Below, piece by piece: positions 29,582 through 37,336 of a stretch of DNA of 64,000 nucleotides; position 1 is the stretch's first letter; every line of letters begins with the position of its first letter. Origin of the DNA: Streptomyces sp. NBC_01591 (GTDB taxonomy: Bacteria; Actinomycetota; Actinomycetes; Streptomycetales; Streptomycetaceae); NCBI RefSeq assembly GCF_035918155.1, contig NZ_CP109327.1:6882001-6946000 (forward strand). The letters are read 5' to 3'. The translations under genes and the position numbers were made by a program. The notes under the pieces are model-generated. The model was not told where the DNA came from. It saw only the letters and a list, made by a program, of their open reading frames with translations, and made no database searches.

Positions 29582-30879
29582 TGCGGGCATCTCTACGGAC
29601 GACGGCCGCCGCGGCGGCCACCGCACTGGCCCTGCTGCTCACCGGCTGCGCGGGGACGGACGACGGCAGGGGCGACAACGGGCGGATCGAGCTCAGCTTC
29701 CAGTCGCTGGCCTGGCAGAAGGAGTCCGTCGACGCCAACAAGCAACTGGTGAAGGAGTGGAACGAAGCCCATCCGGACATCCATGTCAGCTACGTCCAGG
29801 GCAGCTGGGACACCGTCCACGACCAGTTGCTCACCTCCTTCGAGGGCGGCGAGGCGCCGGACATCATCCATGACGCCTCCGACGACCTGGCCGACTTCGC
29901 GTACGGCGGCTACCTGGCCGATCTGCGGACGCTCCTCCCCGGCCGACTGACCGCCGACATCCCGCGGCAGAGCTGGTCCACCACCACCTTCGGCGACGGC
30001 GTCTACGGAGTGCCGTTCCTTCAGGAGCCCCGGGTCCTGATCGCCAACACCAGGATTCTCGCGGAGTCGGGGGTCCGCGTCCCGACGCCCGACCGTCCCT
30101 GGAGCTGGGCCGAGTTCCGGCAGGTCACCGAGGAGCTGACGGGCGAGGGGCGGTACGGCGTCGCCTGGCCGCTGAAGGAACCGGTCTCCGTCACGCTGAA
30201 CCTCGGACTCTCCGGCGGAGGCAAGCTCTTCCACCGCGGCGCCGACGGCAAGGTGACCATCCGAGCGGGCGAGGGCGACCGGATCGTCCCCGGCACCATC
30301 CACGACCAGGTCAATATCGACCACAGCGCTTCGCGCACCGCACTCGGCATGGGTGGCTCCGACACCCTTCCCGGATTCTTCGGCGGCAAGTACGCGATGG
30401 TGCCGCTGGGCTTCTCGTACCGCCAGCAGGTCGTCGAACAGGCCCCCGAGGGCTTCGAGTGGACGGTCCTGCCGGCTCCCGCGGGCAGTGCGGGCCCAGC
30501 CCAGGGGGTGAGTCCGCAGACCCTGTCCGTCTCGGAGGCCAGCCCGCACAAGAAGGAGGCCGCGCAGTTCATCGACTTCCTGCTGCGGCCGCCGAACATG
30601 GTGCGCCTGGCCAAGGGCGACTGGATGCTCCCGACCGGCACCGCGGCCCTCGCCGACCCGTCCCTGCACACCGCCGAGAACGGCTGGGCGACCGGTGTCG
30701 CCGTCGCGAAGGCGCTCCGGCCGGCGCCCGCCCAGTCGGTGCGCGGCTACCCGGAGTGGAAGGACAAGGTCGCCACACCCGCCCTCCAGGAGTACTACAG
30801 CGGGGCCATCGGGGCGGACGAGCTGAGGAAGCGTCTGGTCGACGACGGGAACCGGGTCCTGGCCCGCTATCAGCGCTGA
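29581..30879 (+). CDS. Extracellular sugar-binding lipoprotein
   Basis: 432 residues. The lipoprotein signal peptide ends in LLLTGCAGT, with Cys about residue 22 as the lipid anchor, followed by a family 1 solute-binding fold (LSFQSLAWQKESVDANKQLV onward). It captures the sugar for the two upstream permeases. ATG 29581 overlaps the permease stop by one base (TGATG). Placing the binding protein last is less usual than the binding-protein-first order. Substrate not predictable. Confidence 0.94.
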   Translation: MRASLRTTAAAAATALALLLTGCAGTDDGRGDNGRIELSFQSLAWQKESVDANKQLVKEWNEAHPDIHVSYVQGSWDTVHDQLLTSFEGGEAPDIIHDASDDLADFAYGGYLADLRTLLPGRLTADIPRQSWSTTTFGDGVYGVPFLQEPRVLIANTRILAESGVRVPTPDRPWSWAEFRQVTEELTGEGRYGVAWPLKEPVSVTLNLGLSGGGKLFHRGADGKVTIRAGEGDRIVPGTIHDQVNIDHSASRTALGMGGSDTLPGFFGGKYAMVPLGFSYRQQVVEQAPEGFEWTVLPAPAGSAGPAQGVSPQTLSVSEASPHKKEAAQFIDFLLRPPNMVRLAKGDWMLPTGTAALADPSLHTAENGWATGVAVAKALRPAPAQSVRGYPEWKDKVATPALQEYYSGAIGADELRKRLVDDGNRVLARYQR

Positions 30880-31475
30880 GGCACCCTCACGGCCGGTGCG
30901 GCGGCGGACGGTTCTTCGGCGATTCCGCCGCCACGTCGAGAGGGTCGGTTTCATGGGCCACTCAGTTTTTCCTGCGGCCGGGCCATGAATTACCGACCGG
31001 TACGTTTCTTCGGGTTCGTCGCCGGAACCCTCCGGGGGATGCACAGGAATCGAGGGCCCCGGTCCGGAGTATTCCTGGGCGTCGGTGATTCAGACATTCA
31101 ATGGCGTGAATTCGACTCTTCAGGCCCTTGTGCCCACGCGCCCCGTGCGGGTATGGGTGCCGCGTCGTGCCTGTTGTCGTGGTGGTCAGCCTGGTGCGTC
31201 CACACCCGCCGGGCGCCGCCGAAAACTGAACGCGCGGCCTCTTTCGGCCCGCCCGGACGGAAATCCGACGGACTTGGTTCCACCTGTGCCCGATTCGCCG
31301 TGATTCGGGTACGGCGAAAAAAGAAGTCATTGACAACTCCTTTCACGCTGAGCTTCACTCCTTTCGGCGGTGAGCGGCACAAAATTCCCGGTCAGAGGCG
31401 GGGGATTGGCGTCGCGATCGGTCCAAGTCATGCCCGCTTGAATGCAAATTCAGAGTAAAAGATGGAGGTGCTGTT
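30880..31475. other. Long 5' region ahead of the atropopeptide-like precursor gene
   Basis: About 600 bp without a supported gene. The first 60 bp hold a hairpin. The rest becomes clearly less GC-rich than its surroundings towards the precursor gene, for example GCGAAAAAAGAAGTCATTG near 31313 and GAATGCAAATTCAGAGTAAA near 31440. TTGACA at 31330-31335 could be a -35 but no good -10 follows. Antisense frames here look like noise. Confidence 0.5.
30900..30932 (+). terminator. Hairpin after the sugar ABC operon
   Basis: GGCGGCGGA (30900-30908) can pair with TCCGCCGCC (30924-30932) across a 15-base loop, 20 bp after the binding-protein stop. There is no T-run, as is usual for streptomycete terminators. 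Confidence 0.5.
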
Positions 31476-31556
31476 ATGAAGTTCCTTTTCTTGCTCAAGG
31501 ACAAGATGACGCCGGAGAAGAGCCTGAAGGCGTACGCCTGGTACCACTGGTACTAA
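31476..31556 (+). CDS. Atropopeptide-type (tryptorubin-like) RiPP precursor peptide, core AWYHWY
   Basis: 26 codons from ATG 31476 to TAA, with a strong ribosome binding site GGAGGTG five bases upstream. The peptide begins MKFLFLLKDK and ends KSLKAY then AWYHWY at the extreme C-terminus (residues 21-26). Tryptorubin A, the founding atropopeptide RiPP, is built from the hexapeptide AWYIWY and cross-linked between its aromatic side chains by a single P450. Here all four aromatic residues and the Ala are kept and only position 4 differs (His for Ile). A lone P450 gene follows 115 bp downstream, the expected partner. Residues 1-20 would be the leader. Seen: gene, core and neighbour. Inferred: the product class. 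The extra His could alter cross-linking. Confidence 0.88.
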   Translation: MKFLFLLKDKMTPEKSLKAYAWYHWY

Positions 31557-31583
31557 GCCGACAGAACGGTCCGTCGTTTCGAG

Positions 31584-31614
31584 GGACACGGTCAGTCGAT
31601 TCGGGCCCGTGTCC
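31584..31614 (+). terminator. Hairpin between precursor and P450 genes (attenuating or stabilising)
   Basis: GGACACGG (31584-31591) and CCGTGTCC (31607-31614) form a perfect 8-bp stem with a 15-base loop, 28 bp after the precursor stop and 57 bp before the P450 start. No T-run follows, so it more likely lowers read-through or protects the precursor mRNA than stops all transcription. This is a common way to obtain more precursor than enzyme. Confidence 0.5.
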
Positions 31615-31671
31615 GGCCAGGCCTCATCGGCCCGCCGGGCGCGGGCCCTTCCCGCTTCTTGGAGACCACCG

Positions 31672-32715
31672 ATGCACATGTCCGGTACCGGCAGCCGCGC
31701 CCGGGACGTCGTCTTCGCGCCGAGACTCCAGGCGCTCCTGCGAGACCACCGGGGCGAGGAGGTCTTCCGTCTGGACCCCGGCACCGTCGGCGTCGCCGGG
31801 GCCGACCTGACGGACCGGATCCTCGCCGCCAGACCGGCCGCCGAGGACGAGCGCCCCACCTTCAAACCCCTGCACGGACGGTCCATTCCGCGCACCGAGG
31901 CGTCGACGGTCATGCAGGCCATCGGCCGGGACGTCCGGACGGCACTGAAGAAGCCCGTCGGGAAGGTCGACCTCTCCGGCGAATGGCCGCACGTCGGCCA
32001 TGTGTTCCTGCGCGATCTGGTTCTCGGAGCCGACCCCTACCGGCTCCGCATCCTCATGGACCGCGCGCTGGAGCTGACGCCCAAACTCACCTGGACGGTC
32101 ATCGCCACGGGGGCGGCGCTGCCCGGCCGGCTCCGCCCCGGCGCGCCCGTCTCCGCCATCGCGGGCCTGACCGCCAATGCCGGGAGCTACAGCGACCGGC
32201 GTTACGCGATGGGCCTGTACCGGCGGGCGGCGGCCCCGGTATGTTTCACCGTCTCGACGCTCGTCGCCAACGCGCTCTGGCTCGGATCGCCCTTCGGTGA
32301 CGACACCTCGAACCGGAACATCCTGTACGAGGCCATGCGACTGCTGCCGCCCTCCTGGAACATCCTGCGGAAGGCGTCGCCGGAGTACCCCGCTCTCGAC
32401 TCCCGGATCGGCGCGGCCGACGACATCCTCCTCCTGCCGCTGCTGAGCCACCGCGACCCCGCGCTCTGGGACGACCCCGACGAGTTCCGCCCCGAGCGCT
32501 GGGACAGCCTGGACCCCGACGACCAGCCCGGGTACCTCCCCTTCGGGCACGCCTCGGAACGCTGCTGGGGCCGGCACATGGTGATGCCGCTCGCCGAGAT
32601 GCTGCTCGACATGCTGCGCGGCGACAATCTGACGGTGAGTCCGGAGCAGGCCGCCGCGAAGGTGCCCCTCGCCGGACTGATGGGGGTCGGCGACGTCCGG
32701 GTCGTCCGGACCTGA
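31672..32715 (+). CDS. Cytochrome P450, predicted cross-linking enzyme of the AWYHWY peptide
   Basis: 347 residues, shorter than the usual 400, with a brief N-terminus. The K-helix motif is YEAMRLLP (ExxR), the PERF-type motif is FRPERW, and the heme loop is PFGHASERCWG with the axial cysteine. The second glycine of the usual FGxGxHxCxG is Ala. The I-helix region (APVCFTVSTLVANALW) lacks the typical acid-alcohol pair. ATG 31672 follows TTGGAG; a second ATG lies two codons on. Ferredoxin and reductase must come from elsewhere in the genome. In the tryptorubin pathway one P450 makes all cross-links; that role is inferred here from position and from the core sequence. Confidence 0.88.
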   Translation: MHMSGTGSRARDVVFAPRLQALLRDHRGEEVFRLDPGTVGVAGADLTDRILAARPAAEDERPTFKPLHGRSIPRTEASTVMQAIGRDVRTALKKPVGKVDLSGEWPHVGHVFLRDLVLGADPYRLRILMDRALELTPKLTWTVIATGAALPGRLRPGAPVSAIAGLTANAGSYSDRRYAMGLYRRAAAPVCFTVSTLVANALWLGSPFGDDTSNRNILYEAMRLLPPSWNILRKASPEYPALDSRIGAADDILLLPLLSHRDPALWDDPDEFRPERWDSLDPDDQPGYLPFGHASERCWGRHMVMPLAEMLLDMLRGDNLTVSPEQAAAKVPLAGLMGVGDVRVVRT

Positions 32716-33052
32716 ACCCAATTTGGTGACCTCGTGAGGGCTCTGTGAACACGGGGGTGGAATCAAGCCGCCTCCCCGCCCGTCCGTACGGTCGGGCGGG
32801 GTTCGTCTTCCCGTGTGTGAAGTGTGCCGGTCGGAGCCGTAAGCCCGGTGTGTGCGGCGGATGTTGCGGCGGCGGTGCCCGACTTGGGCACGGCTGGCCG
32901 GTTTCTTATTACGTAACTTTGTTGAGTAAGTCACAGCCGCATGAAGGTCTTGATCTGGGCGCGTCAATCGGCGAGGGTTTCGAGCCAGCCCCCGGAGATC
33001 TTCCGGCCGGGGGCCAATCCCCCCACAAAGAATGACGAGGAGATCCCTCTTC
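32716..33052. other. Intergenic region: terminator and protease promoter region
   Basis: 337 bp. It contains the hairpin at 32774-32801 and, near 32907-32930, a lower-GC stretch with TTATTACGTAAC that may belong to the subtilisin promoter. No gene seen. Confidence 0.55.
32774..32801 (+). terminator. Terminator after the P450 gene
   Basis: CCCCGCCCG pairs with CGGGCGGGG across a 10-base loop, followed by TTCGTCTTCC. It lies 59 bp after the P450 stop and closes the two-gene peptide locus. Confidence 0.7.
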
Positions 33053-34255
33053 ATGGCAATTCACAAGCGCGCACGCCGGATCAAGCTGACCGCTGCGATA
33101 ACCGCGGTGGCCGCAGCGGCCGGGGTCACCCTGCTCAACACCTCCCTCGCCGGCGCCGCACCCGCTCCCGCGATGGGCACCGTCTACGGCGCGGACGCGG
33201 CGAACGCCGTCTCCGGCAGCTACATCGTGATGCTGGACGAGAAGGCCGACAAGGCGGAGCTCGCCAAGGAGTACGGCGGCAAGCTGAAGCGCAACTACAG
33301 CTCCGCCATCAACGGCTTCTCCGCCAGCGGCCTTTCGCTCACCGAGGCCAAGCGCCTGGCGGCCGACCCGGCCGTCTCCAAGGTCGTCCAGAACAAGAAG
33401 TTCCACATCGACGAGACCCAGGACAACCCGCCGTCGTGGGGTCTGGACCGGATCGACCAGACCGAGACGGCCGGCGACAACGCGTACACCTACCCGGACA
33501 GCGCGGGCGAGGGTGTCACCGCGTACGTCATCGACACCGGCGTCCGTACCACGCACGAGGAGTTCGAGGGCCGGGCCACCTCGGGCTACGACGCCGTGGA
33601 CAACGACGACAGCGCCGACGACGGCAACGGCCACGGCACCCATGTGGCGGGCACCATCGCCGGTGCGACCTACGGGGTCGCCAAGAAGGCCGACATCGTC
33701 GCCGTCCGGGTGCTCGACGACTCCGGCTCGGGCACCACCGAGCAGGTCGTCGCCGGTATCGACTGGGTCACCGAGAACCACGAGGGCCCCTCCGTCGCCA
33801 ACATGAGCCTCGGCGGCGGCGCGGACGAGGCGCTCGACGCCGCGGTCCAGAAGGCCATCGCCTCCGGAGTCACCTTCGCGGTGGCCGCCGGAAACGACTC
33901 CGCCGACGCGAGCGACAGCTCCCCGGCCCGCGTCCCGGAGGCCATCACGGTCGCCTCGTCCACGGTGGACGACGAGCAGTCCTCGTTCTCCAACTACGGC
34001 TCGATCGTGGACATCTACGCCCCGGGCTCGGACATCACCTCGTCCTGGAACGACAGCGACGACGCGTCCAACACCATCTCCGGTACGTCCATGGCGACCC
34101 CGCACGTCGTCGGTGCCGCCGCCGTCTACCTCGCCGGCCACCCGGACGCCACCCCGGAAGAGGTCGCCACGGCACTGACCGACGGAGCCACCCCCGACGC
34201 GATCTCCAACGCGACCGAGGGCACTCCCAACAAGCTGCTGAAGGTCGTCGAGTAG
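33053..34255 (+). CDS. Secreted subtilisin-like serine protease (S8 family)
   Basis: 400 residues. A signal peptide (MAIHKRARRIKLTAAITAVA onward, cleavage likely near SLAGAAPAPA) is followed by an I9 propeptide (about 55-118, SYIVMLDEKADKAELAKEYG). The catalytic domain has Asp161 in YVIDTGVR, His194 in GHGTHVAG, Asn281 in AAGND and Ser346 in GTSMATPHV. ATG 33053 follows GAGGAG; the upstream ATG at 33032 would contain that site. It degrades extracellular protein. A strong terminator separates it from the next gene and another separates it from the P450. Confidence 0.95.
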   Translation: MAIHKRARRIKLTAAITAVAAAAGVTLLNTSLAGAAPAPAMGTVYGADAANAVSGSYIVMLDEKADKAELAKEYGGKLKRNYSSAINGFSASGLSLTEAKRLAADPAVSKVVQNKKFHIDETQDNPPSWGLDRIDQTETAGDNAYTYPDSAGEGVTAYVIDTGVRTTHEEFEGRATSGYDAVDNDDSADDGNGHGTHVAGTIAGATYGVAKKADIVAVRVLDDSGSGTTEQVVAGIDWVTENHEGPSVANMSLGGGADEALDAAVQKAIASGVTFAVAAGNDSADASDSSPARVPEAITVASSTVDDEQSSFSNYGSIVDIYAPGSDITSSWNDSDDASNTISGTSMATPHVVGAAAVYLAGHPDATPEEVATALTDGATPDAISNATEGTPNKLLKVVE

Positions 34256-34305
34256 TCGACCCCGCAGCCGTGACCGGGTGACGGATGCCCGGCACAACGG
34301 AATCG

Positions 34306-34344
34306 GCGGCCGCCGCGCCCTCCCCCACGGGGCGCGGCGGCCGC
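34306..34344 (+). terminator. Strong terminator after the subtilisin gene
   Basis: A perfect 15-bp GC stem (GCGGCCGCCGCGCCC at 34306-34320 with its complement at 34330-34344) has a 9-base loop. It lies 50 bp after the protease stop and 21 bp before the -10 of the next gene. Confidence 0.85.
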
Positions 34345-34364
34345 GCCGTGCGAAGAGATCGTCC

Positions 34365-34370
34365 TATGGT
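34365..34370 (+). promoter_or_regulatory. -10 element of a leaderless promoter
   Basis: TATGGT lies six bases before ATG 34377, so transcription would start at or next to the start codon. No Shine-Dalgarno is present. Confidence 0.5.
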
Positions 34371-34376
34371 GTGCCC

Positions 34377-34952
34377 ATGACGATGTACGCGGCGCTGTTG
34401 CGCGGGATCAATGTGAGCGGCCACAAGAAGGTCCCGATGGCCGAACTCCGCACACTGCTCACCGGACTGGGACACGGAGACGTCCGCACCCACCTGCAGA
34501 GCGGCAACGCGGTCTTCAGCAGCGCGTCCGACGACGAGAACGCCCTCGCCGCCGAACTGGAGCAGGCCATCGAGAAGCGGTTCGGCTTCCCCGTCCCCTG
34601 CCTGGTCCGGGACGGAGCCTACCTGGCGGAAGTTGCGGCGGCCTGCCCGTTCCCGGCCGCCGAACTCGAAGGAAAACAGCTGCACATCACCTACTACGAC
34701 CAGCCGGTCGACGCCGATCGCTTCGCCGGGATCGAACCGGAGGCCTTCCTCCCCGAGGCATTCGGCCTCGGCGACCGTGCGCTCTATCTCTACGCCCCCG
34801 ACGGACTGGGCCGCTCGAAACTCGCCGCGGCACTGTCCCGGCCCTCCGTCACCAAGGGCATCATCGCCACCTCGCGCAACTGGAACACCGTGGTCAAGCT
34901 GGTGGAGATGACGGCGCCCACGGTCACCACACACGACGGAGCCCCCGCATGA
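34377..34952 (+). CDS. DUF1697 family protein
   Basis: 191 residues. The start MYAALLRGINVSGHKKVPMAEL, with GINV and HLQSGNAVFSS, is the hallmark of DUF1697. The structure is known to be ferredoxin-like but the function is not. It is leaderless by position of the -10 box. Its stop overlaps the start of the next gene (ATGA). Confidence 0.9.
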   Translation: MTMYAALLRGINVSGHKKVPMAELRTLLTGLGHGDVRTHLQSGNAVFSSASDDENALAAELEQAIEKRFGFPVPCLVRDGAYLAEVAAACPFPAAELEGKQLHITYYDQPVDADRFAGIEPEAFLPEAFGLGDRALYLYAPDGLGRSKLAAALSRPSVTKGIIATSRNWNTVVKLVEMTAPTVTTHDGAPA

Positions 34953-35344
34953 CCGAACCGTCCCCCGGCGTGGCCGCGGCGGTCGAGGGCGAGCTGCGCC
35001 TTCTGGACCCGGCCGTGCGCGCCTCCGCCGAACTCCTCGCCCAGTTGCTGCACCCCGACTACCGCGAGATCGACTACACCGGCCGGGTCTGGGACCGCGA
35101 CACCATGATCGCCTCGCTCACCGCGGCGGACGCCCCCCGCCCCGGCCCGCTGACCGCGTCCCGGATGAGCGGGGTCCAGCTCGCCGACGACCTCGTCCAC
35201 CTCACCTACGACACCGAGACGAAGGGACGCCTCGCCCACCGCAGTTCGGTGTGGCGGCTGACCGACGTGGGCTGGGTGCTCTACTTCAACCAGGCCACAC
35301 CGTTCGGCGCCGCCGCGGACACCGGTACCGGCGCCGAGGGCTGA
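34949..35344 (+). CDS. NTF2-like/DUF4440 family protein
   Basis: 131 residues: AAVEGELRLLDPAVRASAELLAQLLHPDY, then REIDYTGRVWDRDTMIASL, then VWRLTDVGWVLYFNQATPF. This is the SnoaL/NTF2-like cone fold. These small proteins bind hydrophobic ligands or act as minor enzymes. Translationally coupled to the DUF1697 gene. Specific role unknown. Confidence 0.85.
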   Translation: MTEPSPGVAAAVEGELRLLDPAVRASAELLAQLLHPDYREIDYTGRVWDRDTMIASLTAADAPRPGPLTASRMSGVQLADDLVHLTYDTETKGRLAHRSSVWRLTDVGWVLYFNQATPFGAAADTGTGAEG

Positions 35345-35351
35345 GCACCGG

Positions 35352-36218
35352 TCAGCGACGGGCGACGCGCTGCGCCCGCGCAGCCCACCGGCCATCCGTA
35401 CGGGAGATCCGCACCGGATGCCCGAAGCAGTCGCTGACCTGATCCGTGGTCAGTACCTCGTCCGCCCGACCCGAGGCCACGCACCGGCCGCCCCGCAGCA
35501 GCAGCGCATGCGTGGTGGAGGCGGGCAGCTCCTCCAGGTGGTGGGTGACCAAAACCGTCGCCAGCTCCGGATGTTCCTCGCGCAGCATGTCCAGACTGTC
35601 GAGCAACTGCTCACGCGCGGCGAGATCGAGCCCGGTGGCCGGCTCGTCGAGCAGCAGCAGCCGCGGTTGCGGCATCAGGGCGCGGGCGATGAGCGTACGG
35701 CCCCGCTCACCCTGCGACAGCGCCGGCCAGCGCGACCCCGACTTGCCGCCCATGCCCAGCATCTTCAGCAGCCGCTCCGCCCGCTCCCGCTGCTCCTCGC
35801 TCACCGTCCGGCGCGGCACCGGCTCGACCGAGTTCGTCAGGCCGGTCAGCACCACCTCGTGCACCGACAGCGGGGAACGCAGCGGATGACGCGGATCGAC
35901 ATGCCCGAGCAGTGACCGCAGCTCCCGCAGATCGACCCGGCCGAGGGTGCGTCCCAGCACCTCCACCGAGCCCCGGGTGGGATGGTTGACCGCGCCGAGC
36001 AGCCCCAGCAGCGTGCTCTTCCCGGCGCCGTTGGCACCGAGCAGCGCCCAGTGCTCACCGCTCCGTACGGTCAGGGAGACCGAGTCGAGCAGCACATTGC
36101 CGTCCCGTACGAGCGAGACACCGTCCGCCCGGATCACCGGGACGGCGGTGGCATCGGCCGCCGGGCCGGGAGCGGCGGCCGGAGCGGGGACGGCGGGGGT
36201 GATACGGGCGGTGGTCAC
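35352..36218 (-). CDS. ABC transporter ATP-binding protein
   Basis: 288 residues. Walker A is GANGAGKST, the signature is LSQGERGRTLIARAL, Walker B is LLLLDEPATGLD, and the switch is THHLEELP. It is of the stand-alone ModF/iron-siderophore-like type. GTG 36218 (VTTARITPAV) is chosen because AAGGAG lies nine bases upstream; ATG 36236 overlaps the preceding gene and lacks a good site. No permease is adjacent, so its partner is unknown. It follows the aldo/keto reductase gene closely and is probably co-transcribed with it. Confidence 0.9.
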   Translation of the reverse strand: MTTARITPAVPAPAAAPGPAADATAVPVIRADGVSLVRDGNVLLDSVSLTVRSGEHWALLGANGAGKSTLLGLLGAVNHPTRGSVEVLGRTLGRVDLRELRSLLGHVDPRHPLRSPLSVHEVVLTGLTNSVEPVPRRTVSEEQRERAERLLKMLGMGGKSGSRWPALSQGERGRTLIARALMPQPRLLLLDEPATGLDLAAREQLLDSLDMLREEHPELATVLVTHHLEELPASTTHALLLRGGRCVASGRADEVLTTDQVSDCFGHPVRISRTDGRWAARAQRVARR

Positions 36219-36232
36219 GTGCGGGTACTCCT

Positions 36233-37102
36233 TCATGCGGGTGCGAGCGCCTCCAGGCCGCTCAGGTCCTCGGTGGACAGCCGGATCTCCCGGGCCCCCA
36301 GGTTCTCCGCGAGATGGACGGGCGAACCGGTGCCCGGGGTCGGGCACAGCACGGGGGAACGGTGCAGCAGCCAGGCGAGGGCGATCTGCCCGCGAGTGGC
36401 ACCGTGCCGATCGGCGATGCCGGTGAGCACCGCGGCGGCGTCGCCGGTCAGAGCGCCGTTGGCCAGCGGGAACCAGGGCAGAAAGGCCAGGCCGTGGGCC
36501 TCGCACACCTTCAGTACCGCGTCCGACGAACGGTCGAGGAGATTGAAACGGTTCTGCACCGAGGCGATCCCGGTCAGGGAGAGAGCCTGCTCCAGCTGGT
36601 CGGCGGTGAGGGTGTCAAGACCGATGTACCGGATCTTGCCTTCCTGCCTCAGCGCATCCAGGGTGCCCAGCTGGTCGGCCATCGGCACCTCCGGGTCCAG
36701 CCTGTGCAGTTGGTAGAGGTCGATCCGGTCCGTCCGCAGCCGTCGCAGACTGGCCTCGCACATCGCCCGCAGCTGCTCCGGCCGGCCCGCGATGTGCCAG
36801 GCGCTGTCGCCGGTGCGCACCACACCGCCCTTGGTCGCGATCACCAGATCCTCGCGGTACGGGTGGAGCGCCTCGGCGACGAGTTCCTCGGCCAGCCCCG
36901 GGCCGTAGTTGTCGGCGGTGTCGACGAGCGTGACGCCCTGCTCGACGGCCGCCCGCAGCACGGCCACGGCATCCCGCCGCTCGCCGCGCGGGCCCCAGTA
37001 CCCGGGGCCGGTCAGCTGGGCGGTGCCGTAGCCGAGCCGGCGTACGGGCAGCTCGCCGCCGAGCAGGAACACATCATCGGGAAGGGGCGGGAGGAAGGTC
37101 AT
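36233..37102 (-). CDS. Aldo/keto reductase
   Basis: 289 residues of the (alpha/beta)8 NADPH oxidoreductase family: LGYGTAQLTGPGYWG, then the catalytic Asp/Tyr region FDTADNYGP-type (LVDTADNYGPGLAEELV), the Lys in VIATKGG, and His in YQLHRLDP. It reduces an aldehyde or ketone; substrate not predictable. ATG 37102 lies seven bases after TAGTGT, so it is probably leaderless. That -10 box begins inside an inverted-repeat element (37113-37173). Confidence 0.92.
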   Translation of the reverse strand: MTFLPPLPDDVFLLGGELPVRRLGYGTAQLTGPGYWGPRGERRDAVAVLRAAVEQGVTLVDTADNYGPGLAEELVAEALHPYREDLVIATKGGVVRTGDSAWHIAGRPEQLRAMCEASLRRLRTDRIDLYQLHRLDPEVPMADQLGTLDALRQEGKIRYIGLDTLTADQLEQALSLTGIASVQNRFNLLDRSSDAVLKVCEAHGLAFLPWFPLANGALTGDAAAVLTGIADRHGATRGQIALAWLLHRSPVLCPTPGTGSPVHLAENLGAREIRLSTEDLSGLEALAPA

Positions 37103-37112
37103 GACGGGAACA

Positions 37113-37173
37113 CTAGGGCCTGTCCGGCGGATCATGGCCGGGGTCGCGCCCTGATCCGTCGGACAGGCCCTAG
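37113..37173. repeat. 61-bp inverted-repeat (MITE-like) element
   Basis: Two 22-bp arms, starting CTAGGGCCTGTCCGG on the left (37113-37134) and ending CCGGACAGGCCCTAG-like on the right (37152-37173), differ by one base and enclose a 17-base loop. Single-arm or hairpin copies occur at 24388-24410 and 54708-54732. It resembles the ends of insertion sequences and small non-autonomous elements, but carries no gene. Confidence 0.8.
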
Positions 37174-37336
37174 TCGCAATCGGTGTCGTGACCACGGATC
37201 CTGTTCCGAGGTGCCGCCCGCCCCTTCGAGGGGCCGGATTTCCGACGTTGTCCACGCCGCCGTCCGAACCGCCCGGTCGGGACGGCGTCGCATTTCTTCA
37301 ATACCGGCCACCGGGACCGGCTCCAGACTGGGACGC

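Noticed and set aside
31330..31359. TTGACA as the -35 of the peptide promoter
   Set aside because: No TANNNT hexamer at 16-19 bp. Kept only as a remark in the intergenic entry.
31098..31382. Antisense 94-codon frame upstream of the peptide gene
   Set aside because: No family similarity, no ribosome binding site, and composition typical of a chance frame.
33053..34255. Subtilisin as the leader peptidase of the peptide locus
   Set aside because: It is a typical secreted S8 enzyme with its own promoter region, separated by a terminator. Proximity alone does not support a role.
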